Below are positions 46,842-58,498 of a DNA stretch of 64,000 nt, piece by piece. The notes beneath the pieces are model-generated. The model did no database searches, had not been told where the DNA came from, and worked only from the letters and a program-made list of their open reading frames with translations. Within the stretch, counting starts at the first letter, position 1, and each line of letters opens with the position of its first letter. The position numbers and the translations under genes are program-made. Source of the stretch: Malus domestica. Its lineage: Eukaryota; Streptophyta; Magnoliopsida; Rosales; Rosaceae. The stretch is taken from NCBI RefSeq assembly GCF_042453785.1, contig NC_091676.1:1743501-1807500 (forward strand), written 5' to 3'.

Positions 46842-47180
46842 CGAGCAGAGAACCCAGAGGAACCGCGCGATGTAGCTGAGATTAATTTACCAGTTACACC
46901 TGAAATTACTGAAGCACCCTCGTTGATATTTTGGTTCTATTTTTGGGTCAAGAAAGTTGATATTTTGGTCAAGTCTCCGACTGTAACCCCGTTAAAATAT
47001 CTAAAAATATTGTTAGGACGGTTCAGTTCGGTCGCTTGATCTTAAAATTTAATATGAGTAATGTTAAGCACATTATTTTTTTAGATTAAATTAATAAAAA
47101 TAAGCATATTAATTAATATTGTAATTATTAACAATGACGTTATATGATTTACAATATATAATTTAAATAGATGGTAACCT

Positions 47181-47419
47181 ATCTTAGTCTTGATTTGATG
47201 TGCGAATTAATTTGGTTTGGAATTGAGTTGATTAAATACACATCAAATTTAAATTTTAAAAAGACTTTTTTTAGTTACAGAACACGAACGGTGAACTTGT
47301 AGGTTCATTACTTGAGCTCAAGTTTAGAATTCGACTGCCACACAAGTGAAGACAAGTTCTGCACCCAGCTCAGTTGAATGAAATGGAAACTTCCATATGT
47401 TATAAGGTGCAGAAAAGTT
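47181..47419. other. Flank beyond the duplication
   Basis: Single-copy sequence to the right of the copy B edge. The last 100 bp may already be upstream coding remains of the PPR relic. Confidence 0.3.
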
Positions 47420-47795
47420 GCACCCAGAGTCGGGAGAAATATATGAGAAGCTGAAGGACTTATTGACACAAGTGAAGAGTATAGTTTACATTCCAAATAC
47501 CGGTTCTGTGTTTCATCTTTCATGTGGACATGGAGGAAAAGGAAGCCACGGTGAGCACTCACGGTGAAAAGCTTGCCGTTGCATTTAGTCTCATAAATTT
47601 AACTATTTAAGGCCCGAAAGCCCCATTAGGGTGGTGAAGAATTTGAGGATGTGTGACGACTGGACTGCCATAGTTTTTGTAAGTTTGTCTCCGGAGCTAC
47701 CAAAGGGGAGATTGTCATGAGAGATAAAATCCGTTTTCATCATTTTCGAAATGGAGATTGTTCGTGCAACAACTTTTGGTGATCGCAAGAAATAG
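47420..47795 (+). pseudogene. PPR-DYW protein, C-terminal relic
   Basis: Conceptual translation in changing frames gives the E+/DYW region of a pentatricopeptide RNA-editing factor. Visible segments are EIYEKLKDLLTQVKS, then VDMEEKEATVSTHGEKLAVAF, then [14 protein letters not shown], then [21 protein letters not shown] with a stop. DYW deaminases normally have HSE and CxxC in these places: HSE is seen here as HGE, and CDDC as CDDW, both critical losses. At least two frameshifts and a stop interrupt it. Upstream PPR repeats are not recognisable. Confidence 0.75.
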
Positions 47796-47949
47796 TGATG
47801 ACTTAGAAATGATAAAGGCACGGAGATGTATTCTGGTTGTTGGTTTCCTCTCAATTTTGAGGTGCGTGATTGGAGAAGAACCACTGATGAGCTCACAACG
47901 GATACCAACTATTGCACAAGGGTAACTTGTTATTGGCTACATAAATAAT

Positions 47950-48700
47950 ACTTGCACTAGCTCTTTTGCGCCATGTACTGACATATCAATAGAAGAAGGA
48001 CAAAGTATCGATGCCGAGAGGCCAACAGAAATCTCATCTTTAGCAAATGCCAAAAAGGTGGATTTCCAGCATGAACTTCTGCATATCACATTGGTTGATA
48101 ATGTTTTCAGTTAGGTTCGTTTACTGCAGCACCAAGGACTTTCTGCTCAGAATATGAAACATTCTTAAAAAACGTTACCAGTTGTTCTAATTTGTTCCTG
48201 ACTCCTTAGCATGCCTAATGGAAGCCTTGTAAAATGGCTTCACTCTCACAACTGATAGATTGCAGAAGCTAAACGCGGCAGTTGGTGTTGCCTTACCATT
48301 TGCACATCTCTATCATGGTTGTTAGTCATCTGCAGTTCACTGTGATATAAAGGCAAGCATTGTCCTTCTTGATCAAGATATCGTTGCACATTCATCTGAC
48401 TTTGGCTTTCCGATCTAGGGAAAAGCAGCATCTACTAATCAAGACTGTTGCTACGGTTGGACATACCGCATCATGTAACGTTTCTAGCTACTTGATTAAT
48501 TTACTTTTTCTATTTTCGTTGAAATTTTGTTCATAATATTATCGTGAAGGAGATCAAATTTGATTGATAAACAAATCAACGTTGTGATTTTTCCTGTTAG
48601 TAGTGAAGATAAATATGACATGGTGTGCGTTGCAGATTGCTGTTACAAAAGTCGAGAAAATAAGAGAGAGATTTCTAGCAAATATGGCAAGGCCTTGAGG
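47950..48700 (+). pseudogene. LRR receptor kinase (LRR-XII type), kinase-domain relic
   Basis: Degenerate pieces in order: NILKNVTSCSN (usual NIRHRNLVKIITSCSN), MPNGSLVKWLHS (usual hinge region), then HCDIKASIVLLDQDIVAH.SDFGF, which is the catalytic loop (HCDIKPSNVLLD) followed by the DFG motif. The lysine of HRDLK-type loops is kept, but the frame is broken several times, and an AVTKVEKIRERFLANM-like tail near 48640 may be the C terminus. No ectodomain. Related genes (FLS2/EFR class) are pattern receptors; this copy is dead. Confidence 0.65.
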
Positions 48701-51445
48701 TAAAGAGCCAGACTTCTATTTTTTTGGTATTTTCTTGTTTGTTCCTCCTCTACATATATGAGAGAATTTTCATTTCTGTGAAATAAAAATCATGAATGGA
48801 ACTGTAGCTTGAGCAATTTAAATATACCATAAAAGCCAACAAAATGATCTGCCAACATTAAAAGTTTTCATCTGATATGAGAGCCTCCCTTTTTGGGCAA
48901 TTCCTCGCAGATAAAGACTTACATGCAACCTCGGGACCTCTCTCTCCTCATTTATGCTCTTTGAGTACCCCAAGTCCCTTCTCAATATCAACCACACTAT
49001 AAGCTTCTTAAAACTCCCTTTGGACATTCGGGGATGTTTTGGTCGAGGGAACTCTGTATTGGCAATGTTATGGTACCAGCTAGTGTTTCATATTATTTTT
49101 TATGTTTTCCAGCATCAACAAGAAAATTACTTATATCCAACTCTTTAATGACTTATACCATAATCCAGCACAAACAAAAAATCTTGCGAAAACTAAAAAA
49201 AAATATGATATTTTTACAAAATGGGCTATAACTCGTGGTAAATAAGTTATGAGTAGGGAAAACCCGTAGATCTTCTTGTGTTGTTAAAATAAATATAATA
49301 ATGCAAAATCTCAAATTCGAAGCTGTCACAAAACCCAACTTGGAAGTTCCCCAAATTACTACTTGAAGAAGTGTAAATCAAAGGGACCAAATGCCCTCAC
49401 TCAGTCGTATCATTCTTCCAAGAAACATGTCTTTGTCGTTAAACGAAAGGAAATGCCAAAGAAAGTCCTGCATGCACTCTTTTGGTAAATCACCAAGTAC
49501 AATGTACTTTTCACCTCCCTGCTGAGAGTGGAGCTTTTGTGTTTGTGGCTCCTCTGTTTTACTCCTTGTTATTAATGAAATCCAGCTTTACCAAAAAAAA
49601 AAGTACCACCGACTTCCCCAAGGTCTTAATCTACTTGTTTGTTAGTGCATATTATCTTATATTATTATGCTGATATTGGGCTTTGAGTTTCGAAATTAAC
49701 TTTTACGGCACGAGTATATTGTTATTGTGACGTCTTGCGTCAGTGATATAATATTCGATAAAGAAAAACTTATATATGATATATTACTAACATGAAACGT
49801 CCCGATATGTATTTTGTAGCATATACATCCTTCTCAGGTGTTTCTTAATCTTACCCAAAACTTCTTTTAGAGACTTGGAAAGATCACAACTTCAATGTAG
49901 ATTATATTGTATCTTTAATAAATTTACTGAGAATTGAAGAAGATAATTTTGTAGGATATCAATCCTTGAAACCGATTATCTCTAACGATATCATCCACAA
50001 CTTCAATCAACCATCACCGAGTTTAATGGCATATATGATGAAGTAAAATTTTTTGGTTGTTGATTTTGTGATAAACTTGGCCTTTCAACCAACTTGTCTG
50101 CCAGTGCGGTGTGATAAACTTACTTATCATGAAGAATGAAGTAGAAATTCGTGTGTCCTGCCCTTAATTTAGATCACATCAGTTGTGCGGTACCTCTAAT
50201 AAAAGAGTAGACCCCTATATTTAGTCTCATTTATCTTCATGCTAGTCCCACGTAGCTAAATGTGCTGCCCTTTACGGACGTCGGCTCACAAAGATTATGT
50301 CATATAGCTCAACATCTTTCATCAAGTGATACGTGTCGTTAAGATGTATAAAGAACGGTAATAAAGGATGATTCAATGAAGATGTTGATTGAAGGACCCA
50401 AAAATATAAATATAAATGTCTTTGAAAAAACATAAAAAATAAAAAATAAAACATAGCAAGCAATAACATGTAAAATGTGAGTTCAAATCTTTTGCATTTA
50501 TTTAACTTCTGACCTTTATGCGGTGTCTCAAACCTCTATTATTGATTGACACATGTTCATAAAATTAACTTTTCTTATATTTGTTGTCATAAATTCAACA
50601 CGTATCAATTAACGATAGAGATTATAAAAAGACTACATACAAAATGAGTGTCGATGATTTGAGCTCGAAAATATTTGGGGTGGGTGGAAGCAATAAACGG
50701 GTTTTATGGGAGTTGGCAAAGAGAGAGATGAGGTGGTTGCATTTCGATCAGACCCTCTTTGACATCTCATAACACATTTATGAACGATTCCAAGCAAACA
50801 TTCATTTCATTGGGAAATGCCCACTCTAATTAACTAATTTTCCCAAACAAATTATTAACCTCTAATTAATCGACATCTTTATTATTACGTGACGACCAGA
50901 CCAGAATCTTTTGATTTTTTAACGCTAATTAATTAAGTAATAAAAAACTACTTGATTAGATATACTTGCTGAAATAAATAGCATTTTCTGTTCTCTGGCC
51001 AATTTTGGGTTTGCGGGCTTTTAGTTCTCTACACAAACTCAATTCCAAGGAAGTTTCCATGGCTTTGTTTAATTGTGGATCTAACCTTGAGAGCTTGAAC
51101 TTTGTTTTGTCCACAGGTGACATTGAAAACATTGAGGGAACAACTAATACTATATTATGTAAAGCTTAAGTTAAAAGATGCATCTAAAGTACCACCAGTG
51201 TGGCTGCCCTTAATTCAAATCCAACAAGTGCGCCCCTACTAAACAAGGCAACAAGAGTTGTCCTAAAACTCTAGGTATGACCTCCTCGAGTTCTTGAGAT
51301 CGGGGAGGGGCACCCTTCCACTTGATATTCAGGTTCACTTATAGGTGACGTGGCTCTTTCTTGACATCATCACGGCCCAAATTCGCTTAGGAAAAAAAAA
51401 AGGAAATAAAAGCTGCCTTACTCTCATCTTTTTGTCGAAATCTCT
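48701..51445. other. No gene seen
   Basis: AT-rich intergenic sequence. Near 49360-49600 a segment ends in a short A-run (gctttaccaaaaaaaaaa), which may be a retroposed 3' end, but no domain or target duplication supports it. Confidence 0.4.
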
Positions 51446-51661
51446 ATGAGCTACGAAAGCCTAAGATTAACTGCATCCACTGGAGCAAGGATTTTAGCCA
51501 TGCCCCTCCCAATTGCAGTAGTAGGAGTAGCTACTTGTTTCATGGCTTTAATTTGAGCTCTTCAAATCTTGAATCTCCATATTGACCCAATGTCGGGAGA
51601 ATTGGCTTACCATGCCTCCACTGTTGTAGTTATCGTTGCAGGCGGCTACGGTGCTGTTTAA
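51446..51661 (+). pseudogene. Small hydrophobic ORF with one in-frame TGA, unknown
   Basis: From ATG to TAA is 72 codons, open apart from one TGA: MSYESLRLTASTGARILAMP.. continues LPIAVVGVATCFMALI, then the TGA, then LQILNLHIDPMSGELAYHAS and a second hydrophobic stretch ending GGYGAV. Two membrane spans separated by a short loop would result. Codon use looks coding, and the surroundings are AT-rich intergenic. I do not recognise the family. It may be a processed copy of a small membrane-protein gene. Confidence 0.4.
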
Positions 51662-53489
51662 GCACATCAAAATAAAAATCATATTCAAAGTAAAAGTCAA
51701 AAAAACGAGAGAGGTGGCCTGGTAGGCAAAAGCTCTATTTCTCTTTTTTTATGTAAAGAAAAAGCGCCAACGCCAATAACGAGGGTTAAGCTTAAATACA
51801 AATACATGGTTGAAACATTTATTACTGTGTAGACTAAAGTTCTAGGATAACTCTCGCATTAGATAGAATAGAACAAACATGAGGTCAAATGAGATCAAAA
51901 TGTAGAGTGTTTTATGTTGATAGAAGCTATTCTCACCTCAAAACCAATTACCATGTAATGCCTATCAGAAAAAGAAAAAAAAAGTGACCTAAGTTATGTT
52001 GCCCATATATGTATGCTTTTTAACTTTCCAGTGATTTGCAACTTTAACTTCATATCTTCACACAAATAATGTGGTCGGAGTTCCTCTTTGCAAGTTTCTT
52101 TCCAAGGAATGGGTGGTGGCTTTTGGGAGTGTGAAAAATGGGGGAGTGCCCCGATGACTGTTTCAGGCAAAAAAACCATTGGCACCATTAATACATGTTG
52201 GGGGAATAGCACCCTAAATCCTGAGGAAGCGTGTTGGCCCATAGAGACAGGCATCCTCTTTGGGGGCAAAAATTAAAAAAAAATGATGCATTTAAGTCAA
52301 ATGCAGATCTAGGAACAATCAATCAAAAATTGTCCAATTCCCAGCCAATATTTATTTCGAAGGACTTACAACCACATGAGCCATGCCCCTACTTGCCCAC
52401 GTGGCTCATTATTAGACGTTCATGTTTTGCCCTAGTAGGTTGAATGCTAGAGATACTTTAGACCAGTGGTCATGGTCGTGCTTTGAGTCAGTGCTGGGTG
52501 ATTGGGTCTAAATATATTGCAAACCCTGTGTAACATGCATAATCATGGAGAAGAAGCACTAAGATAAATGGAGAAGCTCTTGCCCTTGTTCTTTGGCAAT
52601 GGGTGAAATTCCACTAATTGGACCTTCAGATCCGGTTGACCATAACTATACACGATATATACCGTTTTCATCTTATTTCTCTTTACACACACTTCAATTC
52701 ATTTCTAATCTTTAAATACGTCAAAGAAGAATTAAAAGACAGAAATACACAAATGTGGCAATCATTTCCCCATTTAGTTTACAGTTTAGAAGTTCATGGG
52801 TATAGTATTTTTTGCATAAAAAACAAGAAACCCTAAATCCAACACTAGACTTTCATCCAAAAGGCATTCACATTCTAGCTAAGATTTGACTCTATAGCTA
52901 TACATTCTGTGCTGCAACATTGTGAATTATGTCTAGGGTTATGGGGAGCTCTGAACCATGACGACACGAACAAAATTAAAGAGGACAAAAATATAATAAC
53001 TAGGGACAGCAATGAATTGAAGCTCTCTCACAAATTAAAAGAATTTCTAAACATACAGAAGGTAGAGAGAGAAAGGGTAAGTAAGAACAATTTTATGAGT
53101 CACTGTAAAAAGAAAACAAGAGCATTATTAACACTAGCCTTTCCAATTTTTGTTTTAAATCCTCTTACTATTCTCAGCATTTGCTTCTCTGCCCATAACC
53201 CTAATCATCAAACCCTACCGGAAAAGGCTAAAGCCATGCTCTCATTCTTTCTACCTCAGAAACAACAATAATTAAAGGAAAAAAAACACTGATGACATAA
53301 AGATGTTACACAGTTTCAGTTGATAAAAATCTAGCTAGCTACCTATAGCTAAGCTAGCAGTAGTACGTACTGGAATACACAGGAGGAGGAGCAGCAACGG
53401 CAGCGGCAGCGGCCGCCCAGCGACAAAGTAAACCCTAACCACACAACCACTGATATCGAAATAAAAAAGGTAATTGATTTCGATATTAA
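51662..53489. other. No gene seen; 3' side of the CLE gene
   Basis: Short frames on both strands (for example 51994-52269, 52909-53271) show no domain. The part nearest 53489 is the likely CLE 3' untranslated region. Confidence 0.4.
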
Positions 53490-53879
53490 TTAGTTGTGAA
53501 GAGGGTTTGGACCTGTATGAACTTTTCTCTTGTCTTCTCCGTATAGCTTGTCTGGGTCACCGTTGGTCGCCGGAAGATGATGAACATGGTGAGATGGACT
53601 GTTCGAAGGTGCATAAAACGATACCGTGCCCAGAAATCGTGTTTTCCGCGGCTGCGAACTCATTATCCGGCCCGTCCACCCATCGTCGTGAATAGTACTA
53701 GTAGTCGTAGTACTGGCAAAAACCACCAAAGTACTCGTTTGAGTAAAAATTAAAACGAGCCAGAAGACGAAAGTCGCAATGCTTCTAGCTTCTCCACGAC
53801 CATTTCTGCTTCCTCTTCTTGTTCCACCTTCTCTGGCAGCTCTCATTGCACCAACTAAAAATGTTGTAAAAAATGCCAA
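53490..53879 (-). CDS. CLE peptide precursor, CLE16/17-like, 129 aa
   Basis: Single-exon precursor of a CLAVATA3/ESR-related signal peptide, secreted and perceived by LRR receptor kinases in meristem and vascular control. The last 12 residues, RKVHTGPNPLHN (118-129), are the CLE motif, with the conserved G6, P7, P9 and H11. The hydroxyproline-equivalent P4 is replaced by H, as in Arabidopsis CLE16 and CLE17 (VHTGPNPLHN). The upstream EDK gives a basic cleavage context. A hydrophobic segment (about 34-55, IATFVFWLVLIF) serves as signal peptide or anchor, but it is preceded by about 30 mostly basic residues, so M12 or a spliced start may be the real one. The central region is Ser/Thr-rich and variable, as usual. 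Confidence 0.88.
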   Translation of the reverse strand: MAFFTTFLVGAMRAAREGGTRRGSRNGRGEARSIATFVFWLVLIFTQTSTLVVFASTTTTSTIHDDGWTGRIMSSQPRKTRFLGTVSFYAPSNSPSHHVHHLPATNGDPDKLYGEDKRKVHTGPNPLHN

Positions 53880-54694
53880 AGACTAACAAAACTTATAAAA
53901 CAAAAAATGCAGTGCAAGTAGAAGTACTACTTCTGGGAAAAGTGGCTTTTTTTGGCAGTGATTTTCAGTGAAGGAGAAGAGGGAAACAGAAAAAAGGTTA
54001 AAACCTTTTGGTGCTTGTTGGATTTTCCTTGTCTTGTGGGTCTAAAGGCACATGAGCTTGACCCTTGATTCCTGGAACCTTCTTATATTTTCTTATTTGA
54101 TCATCTCTTCTGAGACTGAGAGACTTGGGAGTCTGCACCTTTTACTCACCCCACCACCGCTCACCACCGCTTTGATTTGATTTTTTTTCTTTGCTTTGCT
54201 TTTCGGTATCTGTTTGGTTTTTTGTGTGTTTTAATGTTTTTTTATATATAATATACATATTTATAAGGTTTCTCATATATGCTGCTGGCTCGGACTTGGA
54301 GACGGTGTAGGACTGTCCAGAATTAATAGCCGTTGTCCCCGGAACATTTTCAAACCTAATCTAGCAATGTGGACAAAAAAAATGGAGCCTTGTAATAAAC
54401 CAACTAGCTCATCTTATGCTATGTTTACTAATGAGGAAATAAAATGTTGGACCTCGATTACCAATCTTTGTGTTTATGAATTATACAGGAATGAAAGTAA
54501 AAATGGAGCTTATACAATATCAGAAATCGGATTCAATTTCTAATTTGGGGGGAACTCGATTCTTGATCGGCTAGGAAGTGGCATTCTAATTTTTTTAATA
54601 AACAACACATTAGAAATTCAAATTTTATCCACTTTATCCTTATATTATTCCTAAACTTCCAAGCTTTGCTAAAATAAAAAGAACATTTTAGTAA
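53880..54694. other. Upstream region of the CLE gene
   Basis: AT-rich with a TATA-like stretch (tatatataatatacatatttata, 54240-54262), about 370 bp from the start codon. No gene. The promoter position is not certain. Confidence 0.35.
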
Positions 54695-55018
54695 GGCTTT
54701 CTAGCCAAAATGATCTTTAAGATTTGCATAACTCCTCATTTTGGTCATTGAGATTTAAAATCAATTGAAATGGTCCCTGAGATTGTCCACCATCAATCAT
54801 TTTGGTCATTCCAATGCAAAATTATGTTAAATAAGAATCAAAATGACAAAAATTAAGGGTATTTTGATCATTTTATTCTTATTTGATGGAGATTTTTCAA
54901 GGAATAATGAAAATGATTGATGGTGGACAAACTCAGGGACCAATTCTATTGATTTCAAATCTCATGGACCAAAATTTGGAGTTATGCAAATCTCATGGAC
55001 CATTTTGGCTAAAAAGCC
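54695..55018. mobile_element. 324-bp foldback MITE, family M4 (complete), 9-bp duplication
   Basis: Inverted ends GGCTTTCTAGCCAAAATG and GGCTTTTTAGCCAAAATG (read inward), with arms running to the centre near 54850. The duplication TTTTAGTAA flanks it (54686-54694 and 55019-55027). A shorter relative is at 56867 and half of one at 16350. Mutator-type by target length. Confidence 0.85.
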
Positions 55019-56866
55019 TTTTAGTAATCAAAGTAGTTTCAAAATTGATTGAGAGAAATCAATAAACAACTTATATACAATCAATATTATTCTTACTCCA
55101 AGTTGAGATAGATTAGTAAATAACTTTAATGTGAATTTCAATTCTAATTCCTCATTAATTCAATTATTATCACGAATTACGAACAAGGAAACATGTCATT
55201 AGTATAGTAGTACTTCTCTTTGTAACGCTAAACAATGTCTCAATTTCAAATCTCACATTACAATTATTAAGAAAATAGTAAAACTCGGTCGTTGTATTGT
55301 CTTATGGTTTATCAATTGATTGTGACACAAATTTTTTTTCTTTTCTTTTTAGTATGTAGCTAGGGATGTACTAATTTCTCTGAATCTCTATCTCTAATTA
55401 CATGATTTTACAATTCTCTTATTATGCTTCAACTCTTTGCCCTTCATGACAAGTTGTATGCGTACGTCTTTATCATAGCCATCGTTTGAGAATTCAAATC
55501 TCTCCGGAACCGACCGGCGCGGAGATTTGGATCACTTATTTTAAATTTTGCCAGCCTTATTAGTCTATTCCACTTATCCACCTCATACAAACTAAGGATT
55601 TGAATCACTATTTTCTCTCTTCAACGACCCAAATTTCCAGATCTTTAAACTCCAAACACAGAGGTCCAAAGAGAATTTCGACTCTTCATTTCAAACTGTG
55701 TGATGCTATTTAAATGTAAAGTAGGCAGAGAAATGTTAACCAGCACAGCTAACCTGAAAATCACCAATTTAAGAATGACAGCTAAACTTAGCTGCGAAAG
55801 ACAAGTCCACCTCCATGAATCCATGATCAGATCTTACAGATAACATAATATTAATTTCAAAGAAATGGAGTCAACAAAAATAAAAAGTAAAACGTCTTGA
55901 ATCTTGATCTGTTTGTTAATTGTAACTTAATTTACTAATAATGATTATTTAGTTAATTAATACACAAAATTATACAGATGCAAGAGGAACACAATCATGC
56001 AACTGTGGGCTCACCGTGAACATGGCTAGGTAGCCCAATATCAGAACGAGCCGATGCTTAGCGGGCCTAGGGCCTGGAGTCTAAATATGGGCCGTCAATG
56101 CTGCCTAACGTTGCATTGAGTAGATCTTTTTTCCCGAGTCAGGTTGTGGGGCTCACAATCTCTCTCTCTCTCTCTCTCTCCCTCCCTCCTTCCCTCTCTG
56201 CCATGTTCCGTCTGAGGAGTGAGGCCCACGATTTGGACGTGGAGGTAAACTCTGTCTCTATATAAGATTTATTAGTTATCAATTGAAAATTAAAAACAGA
56301 TTGTTTGAGAATTACAATTTTTTTATTTTCTGAAAACAGATATTTGCTTGAGAATTATAGTGGTTGAGAGAGATGTTACCCTTGCACCATGGTGGGATTA
56401 AACCCCGTCAACTCCCAATCTAACATTTGATATAACAATTATATTGTTTGGTCAGAAAAAAATTGTGACAATTTTAAAATTGAGAAGCGAAACAAATTAT
56501 CAAATAAAGTTTTAATTTGAAAAGGAAAATGGAATAAGAAATAGCAAGTACAAGTTTTGAATGCGATTCTCGTCAAACACAAATTTAATACAAATTATTA
56601 TGGTTAGCCTATTTTGAGGTTTAGCTCATTTTCTCACCCTTTAGTGTAGATAATATCAATGTATCAAAAAACTTAAATTTAAATCTTATGAATAACGACA
56701 TCAAACTAATTTATTCCTACACTCTTGACTTAGTATATATTTTTGTGTTAAGAAAAAACAATAACAAAGTTGAGAGAAGAGACAAGAACAAAACACTGCA
56801 AAAATGACTTGCCACCCTTGGCTTTCTTATTGCTTAAAAGAAATTAGAATTTTGGTACATTTTAAT
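55019..56866. other. No gene seen; CT microsatellite
   Basis: AT-rich sequence with a (CT)n run at 56158-56182. No domain-bearing frame. Confidence 0.4.
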
Positions 56867-57137
56867 GGTTTTTTAACAAAAATGATTTATGAGATTGATA
56901 TAACTTCTCACTTTGATATATGAGATTTAAAATCGATAAAAGTCGTCTCTGAGATTGTCCACCTCAATCATTTTGGTTATTCCGTGAAAAATCTTTGTTA
57001 AGTTGAGGGAATTTTGTTCAAAGAATGACAAAAATGATTGATAATAAACAATTCAAGACCACTCGTATCGATTTTAAATATCAAATATCAAAATTATGAG
57101 TTATGACAATCTCAAAAATTATTTTGACTAAAACACC
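56867..57137. mobile_element. 271-bp foldback MITE, family M4 (second copy)
   Basis: GGTTTTTTAACAAAAATG and the inverted right end GGTGTTTTAGTCAAAAT pair over long arms. The flanks are CATTTTAAT and ATTTTTAAT, an imperfect 9-bp duplication. More diverged than the copy at 54695, so older. Confidence 0.7.
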
Positions 57138-57321
57138 ATTTTTAATCAAAGAAATAAGAATTTTAGTTTGGAAGGAAAGAACCTTTTGATACGAATTGGG
57201 GAATATGCGCAGCCAAATTAGAATTTAGAATTTTGAGAGGGGAGATGCGCATCTTCTTCCCCTTTCTCCTTCCTCCAAGTTCCAACTCAACTGAAATAAC
57301 TCCCCTTCCTCTTTTTCCTTT

Positions 57322-57330
57322 TATATTTAA
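57322..57330 (+). promoter_or_regulatory. Possible TATA box of the CREST-like gene
   Basis: TATATTTAA is followed by a pyrimidine-rich leader and a possible donor (cccag|gttctctcg, about 57400). It is consistent with a first untranslated exon, with the coding exons starting at 58499. Confidence 0.35.
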
Positions 57331-58498
57331 ATCCCTTCATTTCGCTTTATTTACACCCAACCCCCCTCATCTTCTGTCTCAGCTCCACCAATCCGACCCA
57401 GGTTCTCTCGCTCTCTCGTTCTCTGTTTTGGTAGTACACTTTTCTGTGATGTTTTTAATGTGACCGTTGGTGGCTTGTTTGCTTTGTAATTAATGACTTA
57501 ACAATCTGAATTTCTTTCTGCTTCCGGGCTGCCCAGTTAACTTGGATTTGTGATGACATCATTGCACCTCTAACCACATTTTCTCAAATTAATTCCTGGC
57601 TGATTAAAGTGATTGGTTATATGAGTATTTAAGTCGAGCGGGGGAGACTCATTATCATCTTATGCTGCGGTCACATTAAGCATGCGCCGAGTTCTCGGTT
57701 TAGTATGGCATACCCACCTCTGAATGGTGCGTAGCAAACCACAATTGCTGCTCGGATTTAAAAATTCCTGCTTGATTGAATTGATCCAACTTTCTTGCAT
57801 GTAGCACTACAACACGTAAATTCTGGGCCGGACGGTTACCTGAACTTGTGGGTGATTTCGGTTTTTTAGTATTTTTGGACCGGACTTAAGCGTACATTCA
57901 GGTTTCTGCATGGTTAGGTTTGATTTATTGCAGATTGTAGCAGTACAACTTAGAAACATGCACCAGGATGGCTTGTCAGGGTCTAGTTTACATGTTTAGA
58001 TTAAATTGCAGGGTAAAAGAAAAACTTTACGTTGTCTTCCTTGAACCTTGAACAGTAGTTAAAGCGTATCGCCGCAAACCCTCTCTTAGACTACTACATG
58101 CTACATGAACCTTTAGCTGTAAATCAAGTGTTTGTACAAGGTGATCTCACGCCATCGAGATCGACAGTTCGAGTTAGAGAACAAAACCAAAAAAAAAAAA
58201 AAACAATTAAATCATGTAAAAGACTGAATGAGCTCTCTAACAACAGCATAGGGATCAAAACCAGATAAAAATCTTTTACCTTTGGAATCAAAAGATTCGT
58301 GATTTTCTTTTTGATGCTCGTTTGATTTGTAGCTTCAGTGATTGCTCAACATTATGATTTTTTCCGCTCTTAATTTGTGGAAATACTGCTGCTGTTTTGT
58401 AGTGGTGCTCTTTTAAGCAGTATATTGGCTTGCTGTCAGCACGCTTCCTCTGACATTTGCCAGCAATCTTGCTGGCAAAAGGTATTCCAGAAAAAATT

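Larger units (their letters stand above)
32693..47180. repeat. Tandem segmental duplication, copy B
   Basis: Starts at a head-to-tail junction: the copy A right edge (taatttaaatagatggta) is followed at once by the copy A left-edge sequence (tagtgcttttgctaaaagc). About 14.5 kb. Private to B are two 145-148 bp MITEs, the 222-bp MITE at 35121, a minisatellite, the TIR element at 36.2-38.9 kb and the TIR element at 42.7-43.5 kb. An MLP unit present as a relic in copy A (10.3-13.4 kb) is missing. Confidence 0.85.

Noticed and set aside
49482-49673. 63-codon frame ending near an A-run, possible LINE 3' end
   Set aside because: No reverse transcriptase or RNase H motif and no target duplication found.
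52909-53271. 120-codon plus-strand frame
   Set aside because: No domain, AT-biased codon use, and it overlaps the likely 3' region of the CLE gene on the other strand.
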